In this document: positions 8,023 through 18,165 of the stretch, one piece after another | Layout: each line of letters starts with the position of its first letter | Position numbering within the stretch: position 1 is the stretch's first letter | Assembly: GCA_023415605.1 (NCBI GenBank) | Contig: JAEZKB010000102.1 | Coordinates: 1-39,944, forward strand | Length of the DNA stretch: 39,944 nt | Source of the DNA: Pseudomonadota bacterium | GTDB lineage: Bacteria > Pseudomonadota > Alphaproteobacteria > Rhizobiales > Devosiaceae | Direction: 5' to 3' | The notes under the pieces: model-generated | Told to the model about the DNA's origin: nothing | Database searches by the model: none | The model's input: the letters and a program-made list of their open reading frames with translations, nothing else | Position numbers and translations under genes: made by a program

Positions 8023-8814
8023 TTGGCCAACACTACATCCGACCTCTCAGCACTGCACGTGGAGGAGGCCGGCACCGGCGATCCGGTCGTGTTCCTGCCC
8101 GGTTTCAGCGTCGGCTTTGCCGAATACGAACCCGTACGAGCGCGGTTGGCCGACGGCTATCGCGTTCTGTCGATTGACCTCCCGGGATCAGGTCGATCCG
8201 GACCACAGCCACGGTACTTCCCTGCCACGTACTACCAGGACGACGCCGAGACGATCGCCACCCTCATCCGGTCGTGGGCCTCTGAGCCGGTCCATCTGGT
8301 GGGACATAGCGATGGCGGCGAAGTAGCGCTGCTGATCGCGGCTTTACATGCCGACCTCGCACGGTCGGTTGTTGTCTGGGGCGCAGCCGGCCACCTGAAT
8401 GACTCCCACCGCGGCATCGTGGAGTTCTTCGACGCAATCATCGACAACCCGACGAGCGAAAGTGCGCCGTACCGTGCCCAACTCATCACAGCGTACGGCG
8501 AAGAGGGCGCCCGACTGACGACAAAGAGCTTTGCACGTGCCATCGCGAGCATCATCGCCAAGGGCGGCGACATCAGTTTGTCGAAGGCCTATCAGATCCG
8601 TTGCCCGACACTCCTCATCACAGGTGAAGACGACGCCTTCGCCCCGCCAGCACTGGTCGAAGCGTACGCTAAACGAGTGCCTACAGCTGAGACGGAGGTG
8701 GCCAAGGGTGCCGGCCACGACGTTCATGAGACGCATGCCGGATGGTTTGAGCGACGTGTGTTCGATTGGCTTAAGGCATTAGAGGACACTAGCGGACGTA
8801 GATTCCTCCTTTAG
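8023..8814 (+). CDS. Alpha/beta hydrolase
   Basis: A 263-residue alpha/beta-hydrolase-1 protein. Features are the oxyanion strand VVFLPGFSVG, the nucleophile elbow VGHSDGG (Ser near residue 91), the acid in ITGEDDAFAPP and the histidine in GAGHDVHETH. The fold covers haloperoxidase, esterase and C-C hydrolase activities; the substrate is unknown. The TTG at 8023 is supported by GGGAGG at 8010-8015. Last gene of the AraC-led group. Confidence 0.88.
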   Translation: MANTTSDLSALHVEEAGTGDPVVFLPGFSVGFAEYEPVRARLADGYRVLSIDLPGSGRSGPQPRYFPATYYQDDAETIATLIRSWASEPVHLVGHSDGGEVALLIAALHADLARSVVVWGAAGHLNDSHRGIVEFFDAIIDNPTSESAPYRAQLITAYGEEGARLTTKSFARAIASIIAKGGDISLSKAYQIRCPTLLITGEDDAFAPPALVEAYAKRVPTAETEVAKGAGHDVHETHAGWFERRVFDWLKALEDTSGRRFLL

Positions 8815-9140
8815 GCCAATAGCCGCCCTGCCCGTCCGATGCCCGCTTCGCGCCAAGAGGGGACGTTCGACGGCGTCGGGCTTGAGACGCAACGGGATCG
8901 TAAGACCTGGGCGAGCCAGCCCGCATCACGACATAGCTGCCTATGTAGTGGCGCATCCAAGCGGCATACAGGGCCGAAAGTAACCATGACTACCACGACT
9001 TAGCCGGCCAGAGGTCAAAAACGTACCTAACATATCCAGCTATATATTTCGAGGATTGCTGACTCGAGCACCTGCTCTTAACGAACACTTAACCACGGGC
9101 CGTCCGGTCGAGGTGGTGTTCGGCCCGGGTGGGGATTGCG
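8815..9140 (+). promoter_or_regulatory. Leader of the giant adhesin gene, with a hairpin next to the start
   Basis: No gene is visible in these 326 bases. The promoter of the giant gene should lie here; around 9025-9055 the sequence is relatively AT-rich (aacatatccagctatatatt). CGGGCCG at 9096-9102 and CGGCCCG at 9121-9127 form a perfect 7-bp stem with an 18-base loop, ending just before the GGTGGGG that serves as binding site for the ATG at 9141. It could modulate translation; this is inference. Confidence 0.35.
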
Positions 9141-12100
9141 ATGACCAACGGCTCAGGTTTCTCAGGTCAGGATCAGACGTCCCGGCCGGCGGCAGGCGCG
9201 GCGCAGTCACCCTTGCCCGTCAACGCCGCGGTCATGCTGGCTCAGACCACGGCCGGCGCGGCGCCGGCGGTGGTGGTTGTTGAGCTCGAGGCCGGTGGCA
9301 TCGCTCGATTGCCGGCTGGCACTGACATCTCCCAAGCGCGCGCCAATGGCACCGATCTCGAGTTCGTCCAGCCTGATGGCACGGTGATCGTCATCCCGGG
9401 GGGTGCGATTGCCAATCTCGTGCTCTTTGTGGGCGACATCCAGATCCCTGCCGATGTGGTCGTGCTGATGTTCGAGGTCGCCGGAATCGAGCCGAAGGCA
9501 GGGCCCGAGGGCGGCGCCGATGGCGCGCATGGCAGCTTCGTCGACCTGACGCGGCAGACGGTCGGGGACGGTCTCGCCCGCAACAACCTGCTTGGCGATA
9601 GCAGCCTTACGCTGCGGGGGGCCGAGGGCGGCGCGCAACTGCGCGACAACACGGTGCCCGGGTTTGCGCCCGAAGCGATCCTCGTCACACTCAGCGAAGA
9701 GGGCTTTGTCGGCGGGCTCCAGGATGGCATCGGCAGTCCGAGTGACGAGAGCGACGTCGCCGAGGTCCGCAATATTGGCTTTGGCTTGCGGGACAACGAG
9801 GGTCACGACCTCTCCTACACGATGCTGGCGGCGCCGACGGTTGCGTGGACGTCGGGCGGACATCCCATCGCCTGGACGCTGGACGCCTCCGGCACGCTGC
9901 TGGTCGGCAGCACCGTCGATGGTCCGGTGATCACCATCGCCTTCGACAACGCCACCGACAGCTATACCGTCACGCTGACGCGGCCGCTAGATCACCCCTA
10001 TCGTGACGCCGAGGATCGCCTCGAGCTGACGCTCGATATCCGGGTGAGCGACTACCAGAACTGGAACGATGGCAAGCTGGTGCTGCGCATAGAGGACGAC
10101 AGTCCCGAGCAGAGTACGGCGACCATCGCGCATGGACGTGCCGACGAGCACGAGCTTGCGACCTCCAATGCATCCTTCACCCAGCTTGGCGCAGCGGAAT
10201 TCTGGGCCGCTCCCCCCGCCGGCGTTGTGCTGGCGCAAGGTGACCTCAAGCCCTTGGTCAATGCCGGCGGTGACGGCTATGGCGACAACGGCTTTCACCT
10301 CGTGGACAAAGACGCGGCCGAGGCCTGGCTCAAGGACGGCCACACCTCCCGCTTTGCCTCACAGGGCGACGCCGTCGATCGTGCCGAGTTTCTCGATGTT
10401 CCTGGGCTCGGCCAGGTGCTAGGGTTCTTCGCCGCGGACGGTCGCCTCGTCTTCGGCCTGCAGGTTGCGGAAGGCGGCGGCTACAATTTTGCCCTCTTCG
10501 ATCAGCTCGACCACGCGCTCAGCGACGATCCCGCGACGCCGGCCACCGAAGGCGCCTTCGCCGACACGCTGAGCCTCGATCTCTCCAGTCTGATCACCTT
10601 CACCGATGGTGACGGCAACAGCCTTGCCATCAGCGCCGGCCGCGTCATCGTCGATATCGTCGACGATGTTCCAGTGGCTATCGCCCGGGCCTTCGCCAAA
10701 GGAGCCGTGCAGGAAGACGCGCTTTCGACCGCGGCGGGTGACCTCGCCAATGGCCATGGTAACCATGCCGGGGAAGTGGACGCGTTTGCCTTCACGCAGA
10801 CCGCCCTGCGTGCCTTGATCCTTTCGGCCGCCGATAAGCCCGTCACCTTTGCGCTCGCGACGGCGGCGGCCGGCCAGGTCACACTGACCAACGGAGCGGG
10901 CCTGACCTCGCACGGCCAGGCCGTCTTGTGGGGCGTGCAGGATGGGACCGTCTTCGGCTATATCGACAGCGACGGCGTCTCCGGCTTGTCGGCCGGCGAC
11001 CGGGTGGTCTTCACGGTGAAGCAGCCGGTGGCGGGCGGCGACATCGTCTTCGATTTGCTCGACGGCCTCGACCACGCCGCGGGCGCCGATGACAAGGCCC
11101 TGATCACGCTCGATCTGACGCCGGCTTTCGTCGGCAAGGACTTCGACGGCGATCAGGTGACGCTCGAGACCAATTCGATCCGCATCGAGGTGGAGAACGA
11201 TCTCCCGGTCGCGGTCGGCGCGACGGGCAGCGGCTCGGAAGACACCCTGGTTGGCACCGATAACATCTATGGCGCGAACGAACCCACCCAGTTGGTGATC
11301 AACACCGCCGCGCCGGTCGCCGCGCCGGCACCGGGCGCCGATGGCTGGTTCGGCGGCGAGTTCGGCTCGGCGGTGGTGTTCGAAAGCGCCCCTACCGTTT
11401 CCGTCCACTGGGGCGGCGTGAGCTATGCGGTCATCTGGAACCTGACGACGCCGACGACCGGCCCCGGCGGCGCCTACATTGTCGGCACCGTCACCTTCCA
11501 GGGCCAGCCGCTTGCGGTGGCGCTGCTGCAGGTCAATATCGATGGCTCCGTCACCTATAAGCAGAATTTCCCGCTGCGGCATGTCGGCAGCGACAGCCTC
11601 GACCTCACCTTCACCTATGCGCTCAAGGACGGCGACGGCAGCAAGAGCGCGCCGCAGACCGTCAAAATCACCATAGCCGATGGCCTGCCCACCGCTGCGA
11701 GCGGCACGCTCTCGGGCAATGAGAGCGTCATGGTTCCTGTTGACCACGAGCGCGGCGGCACCAGTGCTGACACCGTGATCGACATCACCGGCAGTGTCGA
11801 GCGGCCGACGCCCGGCGCCGATGGCTGGGCCGGCGGCAGCTTCGCCACCGCCATCAAGTTCGTCGGTCCGTTCCCCGAGCTCGCGGTCCATGTCGGCGGC
11901 ACGCTGTTCCCGCTGACCTTCACCCAAGTCGACAACGTGCTGGTCGGCCGCTGGAGGGGCGTCGATGTGGTCGCGCTGCAGATCAACGAAGATGGCAGCA
12001 CGCGCTACGTCCAGAACCAGCCGATCTACAATAGCGGCGCCTCCGACCTCGCCACCGCCCTCGCCTTCAAATACACGCTGACCGATGGCGACGGCGACAC

Positions 12101-15100
12101 CACCGCCGCCCAAACGGTGACGGTGACCGTCACCGACGACACGCCGACCGTTGCTGGCAATGCCGTCAGCGTCAGCGAGGACCTCGCTCCGTTCGCCATC
12201 GACCTCGATTTCAAGGACAGCTACGGCGCCGACGGCAAGGGCAGCATTGCCCTCGCAGCGCAGAATGCCTTCACCGTCACGCCGGGCCAGGGCGTTGCGA
12301 CCTTCACGCCAGTGGGCAGCCTCAACGCCGCCACCGGCGTCTACACCATCACCAATGTGCCAGCCAACTGGTTCGGCAGCATCGCCATCAACTATGTGAT
12401 CTCGGACGCCGATGGCGACAGCAGGCCGGGCACCTCGACGTTGACGATCACGGCGGTCAACGACGCGCCGGTCGTCACCTCCGCGGCCACCGCTCTGGTG
12501 GCGGAAAACACCGCGACCACCGCCATCGTCTACCAGGTGACGCAGACCGATGTGGACAGCGCGTCGTTCACCTATAGCCTCAGCGGCGCCGACGCCGACC
12601 GCTTCACCATCGATGCCGGCGGCGCCGTTCGCTTCAAGGCGTCGCCAGACTACGAACTGCCCGCCGACGCCGGTGGAAACAATGTCTACGACCTCATCGT
12701 CAATGTGAGCGACGGCTTTGCCACAACCCCCAAAGCCGTTGCCATTACGGTGACCGACGTGGCCGAGGCGGTGGCGCCGACCGGCGCCGATGGCACCGTG
12801 GTCACCAATGAAGACACCGCGCGCGCTTTCCAGGCCGCCGACTTCGGCTATGCCGACGCGAACGGCGACGCGTTCACCAGCGTCATCATTAACACCGCCA
12901 CCCTGCCGGTCGGCAGCGCGCTACTCTTCAACGGCGGCGCTTATCAGCTGGGCACGGCCATTGCCTACGCCCAGATCGGGCAGCTGGTGTTTCGTCCGAC
13001 CGCCAATGCGAACGGCGACAGCTATGCCGCCGTGACGTTCCGGGTTGGCGATGCGACGGGCCGCTACGATGCGGTGGCGAACACGCTCACCGTCAACGTC
13101 ACGCCGGTCAACGACGCGCCCACGCTCTCTCTCTCGGAACCCATCGGTGGCGCCGGCAGCGTCTCGGACGATTTCAGCAGCCGGACCTATTCCGGCGGTT
13201 CGGGCAATGTGAGCCTCTGGAAGAGCGGCTGGATCGAAACCGGCGATGGTGTGTCGTCGGCAACGGACGGCGACATCATCATGTCCGGGATCGGGGATCA
13301 GATCCGCTTCTCCGACCTCAACGGCAACGGGGCGTCGTCACTGACCAGTACCGTCGATCTGACCGGCGCCGTCAACCCCCGGCTGAGCTTCGACTATCAG
13401 CGCATCGCGCTCGACGATGCCGACCCGAAGTTCCTGGTCGACATCTCCACCGATGGCGTGCATTGGACCCGGTTCGCGACCATCAGCGGCCCCGACAATG
13501 ACGGCGGCATCTATCAGTCGGTCACCGGCATCGACCTCTCGGGCTTCATCTCGGCCACCACGCAGATCCGCTTCACCCATGCGGGTGGCGGACCGGCCAA
13601 CAGTGCCAGCTATGACGGCATGTATCTCGACAATGTACGGATCGACTATGCCGGCATCAGCGAGAGCAAGTATGTCGAGAATGCCTCTCCGATGGCCGTC
13701 ATCGCCAACGCGACGATCGCCGACATCGATGATGCGCAGATGGAGCGGGCAACGCTTACGCTCACCAATGCGCAGGCTGGCGACCGCCTGTGGATCAACG
13801 GCACCCAGGCGCTCAACGGCGCGTCGGGCATGGTGAGCGGCGTTGGCTTCACGGTGACCGTTGCGGGTCAGGTCGTGACCATCGCGTTCGCCGGCGCGGC
13901 CGACAAGGCGACCTACGAGACGATCCTCGAAGCCATCCGCTTCGACAATTCCTCCGACAATCCCTCGACCGTCAACCGGGTGTTCCAGTTCAGCATCAAC
14001 GACGGCGCCGACAGTTCCGCCGTCGTGCCGTTTACGCTGCAGGTCGTTGCCACCAATGACACCGCCACCATCGGCGGCGTCGCCACCGGCACGGTGAACG
14101 AGGACGGCACCCTGATTGCCGGCAACACCCTGACGGTGAGCGACGCCGATACCGGCCAGAACCATTTCCAGACTCCCGCATCGCTGGCAGGCACCTACGG
14201 CACCTTCAGCTTCAACGCCACCACCGGCGTCTGGGGCTACACGCTGAACAACACCGCCGCCAACGTGCAAGCGCTGACCAGCGCGCAGACGGTGCACGAC
14301 AAACTGACGGTCACCTCCCTCGACGGCACCGCGAGCCAGGTCATCGACGTCACGATAAAGGGCCGCGACGAGGTTGTCGCGAAACCAGATACGCTGTTTG
14401 CCCCGAGCTCGCCGGGCACCGGGTGGGTCCTCAACGGCGCCAACGGGCACTACTACAAGTACATCAGCACCGCAGTCAGTTGGGACGACGCGGTCACCGG
14501 GGCTGCAGCGCAGAAGGCTGGCGCCTACCTAGCCACCATCACCGATGCGTCCGAGCAGACCTTCATTAGGCAGTTGCTGTCCAACGGCCCGACCCATCTC
14601 TGGCTGGGTCTGAGCGATACGGCGCAGGAGGGCATCTGGCGCTGGATGACTGGGCCGGAAGCCGGCCAGATCCTCGGCAACTACCAACCCTGGACGACAG
14701 GAGAGCCGAACAATTCAGGCGGCAATGAAGACCATGCCGAACTCTACCCGGTCACGGGCACCTGGAACGACGTGCCTTCCAGTTCCGTCATGGGTTACGT
14801 GGCCGAGTGGCACCCCACCGGACCGAACGAGGACACCGTCACCACCTTCGTGAGCGAGTTCCTCACCATCAACGATACGCAGGCCGAGTGGGATGTACTC
14901 CCCACTGTCACCAGCGTCAGCGCCACGAGCAGCAAGGGCGCGCTGGTGACGTTGAACTACGACACCGCCACGCAACTCTGGATGGTAAGCTACAACCCGA
15001 CCAGCGCTGCCGCACTGCAGGCGCTCAAGGGTGGCCAGATCACCACGGACACGTTCACCTATTCGGTCAGCGATGGCCAGGGCAGCACCGCCACGTCCAC

Positions 15101-16733
15101 CGCGACGATCACGGTAGTCGGCGTCAATGATGTGGCGACGATCACCGGCACGTCCGCCGGCACCATCAAGGAGGACGCCACCCTCACCACCGGAGGCACC
15201 CTCACGGTCGTGGACGCCGATAGCGGCGAGAGCGGGTTCCGCGTGATGGGATCGCTCACCGGCACGTACGGCACCTTCACCTTCAACGCCACGACCGGCG
15301 TTTGGGGCTACACGCTCAACAACGCGGCCGCGAACGTGCAGGCGCTGACCGGCGCGCAGACCGTCTATGATCGCCTTGAGGTGATGTCTCTGGATGGCAC
15401 CGTCAGCCGAACCGTCGAGGTAACGATCAACGGCGCGAACGAGACTGGCCTGCCGGCCAACGTGACGACCTATGCGTATGGTACGGGGAACAATAGCAAT
15501 ACGAACAACGCATACGATTTGACCAACCTGGTGTTCGTCAAATCCAATGACCCGGATGTCAGCTCTGCCGCGACCACTCCGTCCCTGACGGTGAGTGCCA
15601 CCGGATCGAATGGTCAGACCGACCACTACAAGCTCGTCATTTCACAGAACAATACGCTCGTGCGTTTTGACATCGACAATGCCGCATTCGACAGCGTCAT
15701 TCGGCTGACACGACTCGCAAGCGGCTTTACCGCCATCACAAGCGACGACGACGCTGCGCCGGGCGAGGCGGGTGGGGACCTTCTTTCCCACATCTCGGCC
15801 ACGCTCTCTGCCGGCACCTATTACCTGCAGGTGGGACGATACAACAGTAGCGCCGACTACGGCCTCGGCAATATCGGCAACAACAACACCTACGAACTGC
15901 AGGTGTCCGTCATCAAGCCCGGTGGCGACCCCATCATCCTCGATCTCGACCGTAACGGCTTCGACCTCAACGGCACTGCGCATTTCGATCTTCTGGCCGA
16001 TGGCGCGCCGAGGCATCTCGGTTGGCCTGGGCCCGGCGATGGCATGCTGGTGGTCGACCTCGATGGGTCCGGCGTCATCGAGAATGGCCGCGAGGTGTTC
16101 TCGCCCGATTTCGGCAATGGCGGTCACGTGGACTCGCTCGCGGCGCTGCGCACCTATGACAGCGACGGCGACGGGAAGATCACATCCAGCGACGCGGGCT
16201 TCGGCGATCTCAAAGTCTGGCAGGATCTCAATGGCAACGGCGTCAGCGAGGCCGGCGAGCTGTCAAGCCTTACCGACCTCGGCATAATCGGCATCGATCT
16301 CGGCGCAAGCGAGGTGGATTTCACCGAGGACGGACAACACGTTTTCGCACAAGGCACGTTCACCATGACTGATGGCACGACGCGTGACTATCTCGGCGTC
16401 GACCTCGGCGCACCCCTGCAAGATCTGCAGGTCACCCAAACCGGCACCGACGGCGTCGACCACTTCACCGTCGACAGTCTCGAGGTGCGCGATGTCATTG
16501 CCGACTACGACTTTGACGGCGGTGATACCATCGATCTCAGCGTTCTGCTCGATGGCGTATCGGCCGATAACGCCGGCGATTTCGTCCGCTGCGAGGGCGA
16601 CAGTCTGCGGGTCGATCTCGATGGTTCCAGCACGGCCCACGACTTTGCCGACGCCGCAACGCTGAGCAATGCTGGCGATCAGATCAACCTCGTCTTCGAC
16701 AACGGCTTCGAGGTTATCATCGACCGGACGTGA
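9141..16733 (+). CDS. Giant type I-secreted repeat protein with VCBS, cadherin-like and C-type lectin domains
   Basis: A 2530-residue acidic repeat protein, probably an adhesin or matrix protein. Approximate layout in residues: 45-100, an N-terminal retention-module-like domain (ELEAGGIARLPAGTDISQA); 170-690, T1SS-143/DUF5801-type repeats ending in variants of DDVPVA; 690-1010, two repeats with PGADGW.GG.F; 1020-1325, cadherin and Ig-like repeats (VNDAPV motifs); 1340-1510, a jelly-roll-like segment; 1643-1744 and 2000-2100, VCBS repeats; 1754-1893, a C-type lectin domain with HLWLGLSD, GEPNNSGGNEDHAE and WND; 2106-2259, a PPC-like domain; 2262-2410, a calcium-binding-like part with DLDRNG, DSDGDGKI and DLNGNGV; 2433-2530, a T1SS C-terminal target domain. 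No signal peptide, as expected for type I export. Start at ATG 9141 with GGTGGGG upstream. No transporter genes lie nearby. Confidence 0.92.
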   Translation: MTNGSGFSGQDQTSRPAAGAAQSPLPVNAAVMLAQTTAGAAPAVVVVELEAGGIARLPAGTDISQARANGTDLEFVQPDGTVIVIPGGAIANLVLFVGDIQIPADVVVLMFEVAGIEPKAGPEGGADGAHGSFVDLTRQTVGDGLARNNLLGDSSLTLRGAEGGAQLRDNTVPGFAPEAILVTLSEEGFVGGLQDGIGSPSDESDVAEVRNIGFGLRDNEGHDLSYTMLAAPTVAWTSGGHPIAWTLDASGTLLVGSTVDGPVITIAFDNATDSYTVTLTRPLDHPYRDAEDRLELTLDIRVSDYQNWNDGKLVLRIEDDSPEQSTATIAHGRADEHELATSNASFTQLGAAEFWAAPPAGVVLAQGDLKPLVNAGGDGYGDNGFHLVDKDAAEAWLKDGHTSRFASQGDAVDRAEFLDVPGLGQVLGFFAADGRLVFGLQVAEGGGYNFALFDQLDHALSDDPATPATEGAFADTLSLDLSSLITFTDGDGNSLAISAGRVIVDIVDDVPVAIARAFAKGAVQEDALSTAAGDLANGHGNHAGEVDAFAFTQTALRALILSAADKPVTFALATAAAGQVTLTNGAGLTSHGQAVLWGVQDGTVFGYIDSDGVSGLSAGDRVVFTVKQPVAGGDIVFDLLDGLDHAAGADDKALITLDLTPAFVGKDFDGDQVTLETNSIRIEVENDLPVAVGATGSGSEDTLVGTDNIYGANEPTQLVINTAAPVAAPAPGADGWFGGEFGSAVVFESAPTVSVHWGGVSYAVIWNLTTPTTGPGGAYIVGTVTFQGQPLAVALLQVNIDGSVTYKQNFPLRHVGSDSLDLTFTYALKDGDGSKSAPQTVKITIADGLPTAASGTLSGNESVMVPVDHERGGTSADTVIDITGSVERPTPGADGWAGGSFATAIKFVGPFPELAVHVGGTLFPLTFTQVDNVLVGRWRGVDVVALQINEDGSTRYVQNQPIYNSGASDLATALAFKYTLTDGDGDTTAAQTVTVTVTDDTPTVAGNAVSVSEDLAPFAIDLDFKDSYGADGKGSIALAAQNAFTVTPGQGVATFTPVGSLNAATGVYTITNVPANWFGSIAINYVISDADGDSRPGTSTLTITAVNDAPVVTSAATALVAENTATTAIVYQVTQTDVDSASFTYSLSGADADRFTIDAGGAVRFKASPDYELPADAGGNNVYDLIVNVSDGFATTPKAVAITVTDVAEAVAPTGADGTVVTNEDTARAFQAADFGYADANGDAFTSVIINTATLPVGSALLFNGGAYQLGTAIAYAQIGQLVFRPTANANGDSYAAVTFRVGDATGRYDAVANTLTVNVTPVNDAPTLSLSEPIGGAGSVSDDFSSRTYSGGSGNVSLWKSGWIETGDGVSSATDGDIIMSGIGDQIRFSDLNGNGASSLTSTVDLTGAVNPRLSFDYQRIALDDADPKFLVDISTDGVHWTRFATISGPDNDGGIYQSVTGIDLSGFISATTQIRFTHAGGGPANSASYDGMYLDNVRIDYAGISESKYVENASPMAVIANATIADIDDAQMERATLTLTNAQAGDRLWINGTQALNGASGMVSGVGFTVTVAGQVVTIAFAGAADKATYETILEAIRFDNSSDNPSTVNRVFQFSINDGADSSAVVPFTLQVVATNDTATIGGVATGTVNEDGTLIAGNTLTVSDADTGQNHFQTPASLAGTYGTFSFNATTGVWGYTLNNTAANVQALTSAQTVHDKLTVTSLDGTASQVIDVTIKGRDEVVAKPDTLFAPSSPGTGWVLNGANGHYYKYISTAVSWDDAVTGAAAQKAGAYLATITDASEQTFIRQLLSNGPTHLWLGLSDTAQEGIWRWMTGPEAGQILGNYQPWTTGEPNNSGGNEDHAELYPVTGTWNDVPSSSVMGYVAEWHPTGPNEDTVTTFVSEFLTINDTQAEWDVLPTVTSVSATSSKGALVTLNYDTATQLWMVSYNPTSAAALQALKGGQITTDTFTYSVSDGQGSTATSTATITVVGVNDVATITGTSAGTIKEDATLTTGGTLTVVDADSGESGFRVMGSLTGTYGTFTFNATTGVWGYTLNNAAANVQALTGAQTVYDRLEVMSLDGTVSRTVEVTINGANETGLPANVTTYAYGTGNNSNTNNAYDLTNLVFVKSNDPDVSSAATTPSLTVSATGSNGQTDHYKLVISQNNTLVRFDIDNAAFDSVIRLTRLASGFTAITSDDDAAPGEAGGDLLSHISATLSAGTYYLQVGRYNSSADYGLGNIGNNNTYELQVSVIKPGGDPIILDLDRNGFDLNGTAHFDLLADGAPRHLGWPGPGDGMLVVDLDGSGVIENGREVFSPDFGNGGHVDSLAALRTYDSDGDGKITSSDAGFGDLKVWQDLNGNGVSEAGELSSLTDLGIIGIDLGASEVDFTEDGQHVFAQGTFTMTDGTTRDYLGVDLGAPLQDLQVTQTGTDGVDHFTVDSLEVRDVIADYDFDGGDTIDLSVLLDGVSADNAGDFVRCEGDSLRVDLDGSSTAHDFADAATLSNAGDQINLVFDNGFEVIIDRT
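14068..14370 (+). repeat. VCBS repeat, copy 1 in the giant protein gene
   Basis: Encodes a VCBS module with EDGTLIAGNTLTVSDAD, GTYGTFSFNATTGVWGYTLN and the closing VTSLDGTASQVIDVTIKG. It is strongly similar to 15139-15440 at both protein and base level, separated from it by the lectin domain and a cadherin-like repeat. Confidence 0.8.
15139..15440 (+). repeat. VCBS repeat, copy 2 in the giant protein gene
   Basis: Encodes the second VCBS module with EDATLTTGGTLTVVDADSG, GTYGTFTFNATTGVWGYTLN and SLDGTVSRTVEVTINGANE. The core around TTGVWGYTLNN is identical in residues to copy 1, indicating duplication within the gene. Confidence 0.8.
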
Positions 16734-16938
16734 TCGAGCCATTTGCGGCAATTGCTACTTTAGATTGTGCCAGCATCCCGCCTCAGCGAGAACCATAGCA
16801 TTGTGCTACTGCTCGACCAGGCATCCTTCGATTTCCGGGTGACGCCGTAAGCGCCAGCATGATGTCACGCCTTCGATAGCGTCCGTCATCGAACGTCCGC
16901 TTTGGGGCCAGGAGCAGTCGCCAGTGTCCGCTCCGCGC

Positions 16939-18165
16939 TGTGGGTTCAACTGATCGCTGCAACACACTCAGCGAACTTCTCCGCTGGGGTTTGGAAGAGC
17001 AAGGTCTTTCTGGGACGTTCGTTGAGTTGCCGCGCGATGGCGCTGAGCTTGGCCTGGCTGTGCGCGGACAGGTCGGTGCCCCGGGGGAGATACTGGCGCA
17101 GCAATCGGTTGGTGTTCTCGTTGGAGCCGCGCTGCCAAGGTGATCGAGGGTCGCAGAAGTAGACCTCGACGTCCGTGGCCAAGGTAAGTCGCTGGTGGTC
17201 GGCAAGCTCTTTGCCACGATCCCAGGTCAGCGATCGATAGAGTTCGCGGGGGAGTTTCTGCGACTGCTTGATCAGGGCCGAGACGACGCTTTCGGTGTCC
17301 TTGTCGGCGACCTTGATCAACATCACGTAGCGCGAGTTACGTTCGACCAGCGTCGCCACATAGCTGTTCTTCGACCCGCCGATGAGATCACCTTCCCAGT
17401 GACCGGGGACGGCTCGATCTTCGACAGTGGCGGGCCGTTCGCTGATCGAGATGGCAACCTTGATCTGGCCAAGTCCACTTTGCTTCATGCTGGCGTGCCG
17501 GGACCGGCGGATCGTTCGTCTCGCCCTAAGATGCTCCAGCAGTTCCTTTTTCAGCACTCCGCGGGCCTGGATGAACAGGCTACGGTAGATCGTTTCGTGC
17601 GACACCTGACGATGCGCCTCTCCCGGATAGGTGCGCTTCAGCCAGCCAGAGATCTGCCCGGGAGACCACTTGCGCTGCAGCTTGGCCGATACTGTGCGGG
17701 CCAGTGATGGCCAGCAAGCCAGCTTGCACAACTTGGGTGGCCGGGCTCGATCCCAGGCAGCCAGGTCGGAACGGGACGCCCGATATCGATCAGGCCCGCC
17801 GTTGCGACGCACCTCGCGACTGATCGTGGATGGCGATCTGCCTAGTGCGCCGGCGATCGAACGCAGCGAGCGACGCATGCTCAGTCCTCGAGATATCTCC
17901 TCCCGCTCGCCCAAGCTAAGCGCCTTGGCAGCTCGCCGCCGTTCGGTAGGGCGAATGCCACCGGCCGGAGAGATCACAGAAAACACCGATGATGACGCTC
18001 GATCAAACCGACGGCCGATCGACTTCATCGACTCCCTAGCCTGCCATCGATCCCAGATCTCCGCTCGCTGAGCTGCGGAATAGTAGATGCGACGTCGCTG
18101 CTTCATGGCCCACACTCCATCTCCAAATGAAGACTAGTGTGTTGCGCTCACCGGTTGAGCCCACC
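16939..18165 (-). mobile_element. IS30-family insertion sequence, apparently intact
   Basis: A 1227-bp element holding one transposase gene. The left end 16939-16968 and the right end 18136-18165 (read inward) match at 22 of 30 positions and share CAACACACT at their inner edge and GTGGG-TCAAC at the outer edge. The length is close to that of classical IS30. Exact ends are inferred from the inverted repeats; the 2-3-bp target duplication expected for the family cannot be identified with certainty. Confidence 0.8.
16946..18106 (-). CDS. IS30-family transposase
   Basis: A 386-residue DDE transposase. N-terminal helix-turn-helix regions include RRSLRSIAGALGRSPSTISR. The catalytic core is present: Asp in HWEGDLIGG, Asp in LTWDRGKELADH and Glu in RGSNENTNRLLRQYLP, the classical IS30 signature. 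I chose the ATG at 18106, preceded by GGAG, over a GTG at 18115. The stop codon lies inside the left terminal repeat. No frameshift or internal stop, so it could be active. Confidence 0.93.
   Translation of the reverse strand: MKQRRRIYYSAAQRAEIWDRWQARESMKSIGRRFDRASSSVFSVISPAGGIRPTERRRAAKALSLGEREEISRGLSMRRSLRSIAGALGRSPSTISREVRRNGGPDRYRASRSDLAAWDRARPPKLCKLACWPSLARTVSAKLQRKWSPGQISGWLKRTYPGEAHRQVSHETIYRSLFIQARGVLKKELLEHLRARRTIRRSRHASMKQSGLGQIKVAISISERPATVEDRAVPGHWEGDLIGGSKNSYVATLVERNSRYVMLIKVADKDTESVVSALIKQSQKLPRELYRSLTWDRGKELADHQRLTLATDVEVYFCDPRSPWQRGSNENTNRLLRQYLPRGTDLSAHSQAKLSAIARQLNERPRKTLLFQTPAEKFAECVAAIS

Noticed and set aside
10419..12113. Long minus-strand open frame (564 codons) opposite the giant protein gene
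   Set aside because: It is Arg/Gly/Ala-rich with no domain character and mirrors the codon bias of the real plus-strand gene; a high-GC shadow.
13338..14450. Second long minus-strand frame (370 codons) opposite the giant gene
   Set aside because: Same reasoning: low-complexity composition, no family motif, lies fully within a well-supported gene.
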